This document shows, in pieces, positions 60,776 through 64,000 of a stretch of DNA of 64,000 bases. The stretch lies in assembly GCA_965199805.1 (NCBI GenBank), contig CBDATO010000003.1:806001-870000 (forward strand), in the 5' to 3' direction. Position 1 is the stretch's first letter. Each line of letters begins with the position of its first letter. Under the pieces are notes generated by a model. It did no database searches. It was not told the origin of the DNA and saw only the letters and a program-made list of their open reading frames with translations. The position numbers and the translations under genes were made by a program. The DNA comes from DATAZK01 sp965199805 (GTDB taxonomy: Bacteria > Actinomycetota > Actinomycetes > Frankiales > Frankiaceae).

Positions 60776-63234
60776 GCGCGCCCGCACTCGAGCGTCCGAC
60801 CCGCCCGCCCGTCGGCGCCCCGCCGGCGCGTCCGTCGGGTCCCCCGGCCGGGCCACCACTGCTCACCGCCGTGCCGCTCACGCTGCTCGCGGCGCTCTGC
60901 ACGTTCTTCACGTCGCTCTGCCTCGGCAGCCTGTTCGACGGGCTCGACTGGTGGCTGCCGCCGGTCGCCGGGGCGATCGCGCTCGCGGCCGTGGTCGGTG
61001 CCGTCGCCCGCCGGCTGTCGGCGCCCGCCCTGGTCATGCCGCTCGTCTACCTCGTCGCCGGCTGGTGCTACGTCATCCCGGTCGCCGCGTCGGGCACGGA
61101 GCCGGGCTCCAACATCTCGATCCTCCCGACCGGCGCGACGCTCAGCGGGCTCCGCGACCTCGTCGACTCCGCCGGCCAGGACATCCGCACGCTCACCGTG
61201 CCGGTGCCCGAGCGCCCGGGCTTCCTGTTCCTCACCGTCGCCGGCGTCTTCCTCATCGCCGCGCTCGTCGACGGCATCGCCGTCGGGCTCAAGCGGCCCG
61301 CCGCCGCCGGGCTGCCGCTGCTGGCCCTGCTCGCCGTACCCGCCGCGGTGGTCGAGCGCGGGGTCGGCCTGCTGCCCTTCAGCGCCGCCTGCATCTGCTT
61401 CATCGCGCTGCTGCTCGCCACCGGACGTCAGGAGCTCTTCGGCTGGGCCCGGGTGCCGGCCGCCGACTCCGGCGCGTTACGCCGCTCGGCCAACGCCACC
61501 GGACGCCGGATCGGCCTCCTCGCCCTCGCCATCGCCGTCCTGGTGCCGGTGGCCATCCCCCGCTACACCGGCTTCGCGCGCACGCACGGCGGAGGCGCCG
61601 CGTCCGCGACGGTCATCGAGCCGGTCGTCACGCTGACCCAGCAGCTGCACAGCGAGAGCGAGGTGCGCCTGCTGACGGTCCGCACCACACAGCCGGACTA
61701 CCTGCGGCTGACCTCGCTGCAGAACTTCGACGGCAAGACCTTCACCCTCGGGCGGCTGTCCGCCGACAGCGACGCCAAGGTCTCGCGAGGCCTGCCGACC
61801 GTTCAGGCGATCAGCCCGGAGACGACCCAGGCGCAGATCGAGGTGTCGTCGCAGTTCCACCAGCGCTACCTGCCGCTCGCTTACCAGCCGAGCAAGGTGA
61901 CGATCGACGGCGACTGGCGGCTCTCCCCGCAGACGTTCACCGTCTTCTCGTCGCAGACCGACACCGCCGGCAAGGAGTACACGGTCACGTCCGAGGTGGC
62001 CAAGCCGACGGTCGACGAGCTGCGGGCGCGGTCGGCCGATGCGGCGTCGCTGCCGTCGGCCATCGAGCCCAACGTCGAGCTGCCGGACGACATCGACCCC
62101 GGCGTACGCGCCCTCGCCCAGAGCCTGACCGCCAACCTGTCGACCGAGTACGACAAGGCGCTTGCGATCCAGGACCTGCTCCGCAGCTCGGAGTACACCT
62201 ACGACCTCAACGGCGCGCCGACCGGCGACAACGCACTCGCCGACTTCCTGTTGCGCAGCAAGACCGGCTACTGCGAGCAGTTCGCGGGGGCGATGGTCGT
62301 GCTCGCCCGGATCGCCGGCATCCCGGCCCGGGTCGCCATCGGCTTCACCCCCGGCCGGCTGATCTCGGACGACACGTACGGCGTCACGAACAAGGACGCC
62401 CACTCCTGGCCGGAGCTGTGGTTCCCGCAGGCCGGATGGGTGCGCTTCGAGCCGACCCCGCGCGACGACCAGACCCAGCCGCCCGCGTACGCCGACCAGT
62501 CACCGGCCTCCCAGCCCTCGTCGACGCCGAGCGCCGTCGCCCCGAACGACACGCAGCCGAAGGCCACCGACAGCCCCCAGCCGACGGCGAGTGCCGCACC
62601 GAGCGCCGCGCCCGCGGCAGACGCCGGTGGCAGCGGCGGCAGTGGTGGCGGCGGCACGCTGGCCGTCGTGGGCTGGACGGTGCTCGGGCTCGCTGCCGCG
62701 GCTCTGCTGCTCCTGCCCGCCGCCGCCCGCCGTCAGCGCCGCGGTCGCCGGCTGCGGGCCGGACCGGGAGCGGCGCACCAGCGCTGGGACGAGGCCCTCG
62801 ACACCGCCCGCGACCTGGGGCTGATGTCACCGTCGACGCTGTCGCCGCGCCGGCTCGTCTCGCGTTGGAGTACGGCGACCGACGGCAGCCGTGCGTTGCC
62901 CGACGTCACGTCGCGGGTGCTGCAACGCCTGGCGGCCGATGAGGAGCTCGCCCGTTACGCACCGCCCGACGCCCCGGCATCCGCCGCGGACCGCCATACC
63001 CCACCCGTCTCCGAGGCCGAGCTGCGAACCGCGTTCCAGGCGTGGATCCGGTCGAGCGGCACCGTCGCGCGCTGGAGTGCGTTGTTGGCGCCCCGCTCGT
63101 TGTTCGACGGGATGCGCGCCCGGCTCGTCGAGCCCACCCAACGACTGGTCGGCACGCCCGCGGCCCGGCTGACGGAGGCGATGCGACGCAGGCTCGGCCG
63201 GCCTCTGGCCTGGGTGGCTGGCCGCCGGAGCTGA
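60772..63234 (+). CDS. Membrane-anchored transglutaminase-like protein (TgpA/DUF3488 type)
   Basis: An 820-residue protein. N-terminal membrane helices (about 25-250) precede an extracytoplasmic transglutaminase domain with the catalytic Cys501 in KTGYCEQFAGAMVVLARIAGIPARV and His544 in AHSWPELWF. The third residue lies near GWVRFEPTPRDD. A Ser/Pro/Ala linker, one more helix (about 625-650) and a basic C-terminal domain of about 150 residues follow. ATG at 60772 overlaps the DUF58 stop (ATGA). Its role is unknown; related TgpA proteins cross-link or hydrolyse envelope protein amides. Confidence 0.9.
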   Translation: MSAPALERPTRPPVGAPPARPSGPPAGPPLLTAVPLTLLAALCTFFTSLCLGSLFDGLDWWLPPVAGAIALAAVVGAVARRLSAPALVMPLVYLVAGWCYVIPVAASGTEPGSNISILPTGATLSGLRDLVDSAGQDIRTLTVPVPERPGFLFLTVAGVFLIAALVDGIAVGLKRPAAAGLPLLALLAVPAAVVERGVGLLPFSAACICFIALLLATGRQELFGWARVPAADSGALRRSANATGRRIGLLALAIAVLVPVAIPRYTGFARTHGGGAASATVIEPVVTLTQQLHSESEVRLLTVRTTQPDYLRLTSLQNFDGKTFTLGRLSADSDAKVSRGLPTVQAISPETTQAQIEVSSQFHQRYLPLAYQPSKVTIDGDWRLSPQTFTVFSSQTDTAGKEYTVTSEVAKPTVDELRARSADAASLPSAIEPNVELPDDIDPGVRALAQSLTANLSTEYDKALAIQDLLRSSEYTYDLNGAPTGDNALADFLLRSKTGYCEQFAGAMVVLARIAGIPARVAIGFTPGRLISDDTYGVTNKDAHSWPELWFPQAGWVRFEPTPRDDQTQPPAYADQSPASQPSSTPSAVAPNDTQPKATDSPQPTASAAPSAAPAADAGGSGGSGGGGTLAVVGWTVLGLAAAALLLLPAAARRQRRGRRLRAGPGAAHQRWDEALDTARDLGLMSPSTLSPRRLVSRWSTATDGSRALPDVTSRVLQRLAADEELARYAPPDAPASAADRHTPPVSEAELRTAFQAWIRSSGTVARWSALLAPRSLFDGMRARLVEPTQRLVGTPAARLTEAMRRRLGRPLAWVAGRRS

Positions 63235-63265
63235 GCATCCGGGCCGTGCAGTGCCATGCCGTGCA

Positions 63266-63394
63266 GTGACACTGTGACGCGTGGCCCGGGCGACGGCTGG
63301 CGGTGTCACAGCTCAGGGTGTACGGCGGACGGTGCGTCCGTCCGTCCAGTGACACCGCTACGCGTGGCCCCGGCGACGGCTGGCGGTGTCGCAG
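63266..63394. repeat. Pair of 46-bp direct repeats
   Basis: Copies at 63266-63311 and 63349-63394 agree at 41 of 46 positions and are separated by 37 bp. The first copy begins GTGACAC and ends with GTGTCAC, so it is itself a hairpin. The segment lies between the convergent transglutaminase and DUF3040 genes. It may act as a terminator or be a small repeat family. The rest of 63235-63493 has no coding potential that I can see. Confidence 0.8.
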
Positions 63395-63493
63395 CGACGC
63401 GCGAAGGTGGCCACGCCGCCCATGAGCGCGTGTACGACCGCCCGCACTGAGCCGAGCGGTCGTGCTGAAGGGGTGGAGCAGGGTGCGCGGGGC

Positions 63494-63901
63494 CTAGCGC
63501 TCGCGGTCTTCCCAGCGACGCTGCCAACGCTCCTGCGCCCGCTCGGACACGGAGCGGCGCTGCTTGCTCTTGCCGACGCGGTTGCCCCGCGGGGTGCGGG
63601 CATCAGGATCGGGGCGTCCACCGAGCCGACGGAGGTCACTCGATCCGCGCAGGGCGGCGAGCAGCATCACGACGAAGCCGACGAGCCCCAGGGCGATGCT
63701 GGCCGCACCCGAGTTGATGACGACAGCGGCGACCAGGACACCGAGGCCCAGGACGAAGAGTGCTGTCGAGCGCCACAGCCGGCGAACCGCGTACGTACGC
63801 GGGTTGATCGAGCGGACCGTACTGACCAATTTGGGGTCATCGGCGTAGAGCTCACGCTCGATCTGCTCGAGCAGACGCTGCTCATGCTCTGAGAGCGGCA
63901 T
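63494..63901 (-). CDS. DUF3040 membrane protein
   Basis: A 135-residue protein with an N-terminal acidic helix MPLSEHEQRLLEQIERELY typical of DUF3040, two membrane segments (about 44-63 and 67-85) and a basic C-terminal tail rich in Arg, Asp and Ser. ATG at 63901 has GGAGG 7 nt upstream, while the longer frame from 63916 does not. DUF3040 proteins are actinobacterial; the function is not known. Its place near the dcw region is common in the phylum. Confidence 0.9.
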   Translation of the reverse strand: MPLSEHEQRLLEQIERELYADDPKLVSTVRSINPRTYAVRRLWRSTALFVLGLGVLVAAVVINSGAASIALGLVGFVVMLLAALRGSSDLRRLGGRPDPDARTPRGNRVGKSKQRRSVSERAQERWQRRWEDRER

Positions 63902-64000
63902 CCGCGCTCCTCCCACGCCAAATCCTCGGCCCGAATGGGCGTCTGTCCCAGGATAGAACCTCGACAGAGACGACGGTAGTCACAAGCCGCAGACAGGGCG

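Noticed and set aside
56253..63234. MoxR/DUF58/bPH2 genes as an anti-phage system
   Set aside because: These families are common envelope or chaperone modules; nothing such as nuclease or reverse transcriptase accompanies them.
1..64000. tRNA, rRNA, prophage, insertion sequence, biosynthetic or defence cluster
   Set aside because: No tRNA-like cloverleaf with CCA/anticodon arms, transposase, integrase, phage or defence-type proteins were seen; the window is housekeeping.

Overview
This is a chromosomal window of core metabolism and cell-division genes from a high-GC Gram-positive bacterium of the class Actinomycetia. The evidence is a Wag31-type DivIVA and SepF beside the division cluster, a PriA-type HisA, the actinobacterial gene order hisDCBHA-F and mraZ-rsmH-ftsL-ftsI-murE-murF-mraY-murD-ftsW-murG-murC-ftsZ, a translational T-box before ileS, frequent GTG starts and ATGA/GTGA stop-start overlaps. 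MurE carries the DNPR motif of meso-diaminopimelate ligases. The gene order suggests Micromonosporales or a relative, but no genus can be fixed from the sequence alone. I see no rRNA, tRNA, CRISPR, prophage, insertion sequence or biosynthetic cluster.

Layout. (1) 1-20.5 kb, minus strand: amino-acid biosynthesis. Transcription order is hisD-hisC-hisB-hisH-priA-hisF, a heterodimeric ABC exporter pair, a Pro/Gln-rich membrane protein, then hisI-trpE-(Trp-associated membrane protein)-trpC-trpB-trpA-lgt and the start of gltB, which runs off the left edge. trpD, trpF and trpG are not here; PriA can supply the TrpF step. A 135-bp four-armed palindromic repeat lies between the exporter and the membrane protein. 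(2) 20.6-24.5 kb: a Lon-N-domain protein (+), then an overlapping minus-strand set of DUF6308-like protein, ABC ATPase, ABC permease and DUF2567-like protein. (3) 24.5-32.3 kb: dnaE (-), divergent GuaB1-type purine enzyme (+), and the lspA-rluD-tandem GNAT operon (-). (4) 32.4-35.8 kb: ileS (+) behind its T-box. (5) 35.8-56.2 kb, minus strand: the complete dcw cluster from mraZ to ftsZ and on through pgeF, yggS, sepF, yggT, wag31 and a membrane protein with two Cys/His mini-domains. (6) 56.2-63.2 kb, plus strand: two bacterial-PH-domain membrane proteins, then MoxR ATPase, DUF58 protein and a membrane transglutaminase. (7) 63.2-64 kb: a direct-repeat intergenic region and a DUF3040 protein (-).

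The genes form coherent pathways: histidine and tryptophan synthesis, peptidoglycan precursor synthesis coupled to septation, lipoprotein maturation (lgt, lspA), and replication. The most unusual points are: ftsQ is missing from its usual place between murC and ftsZ, with only 316 bp of non-coding sequence there; the four-copy nested palindrome at 11.46-11.60 kb; a murD reading frame whose only plausible start is CTG in a CTGA overlap with mraY; three phased GTGGG MraZ boxes before mraZ; an ABC exporter pair with a strictly one-sided degenerate ATP site; and an uncharacterised twin Cys/His-motif membrane protein at the end of the division operon. I found no convincing new multi-gene system.
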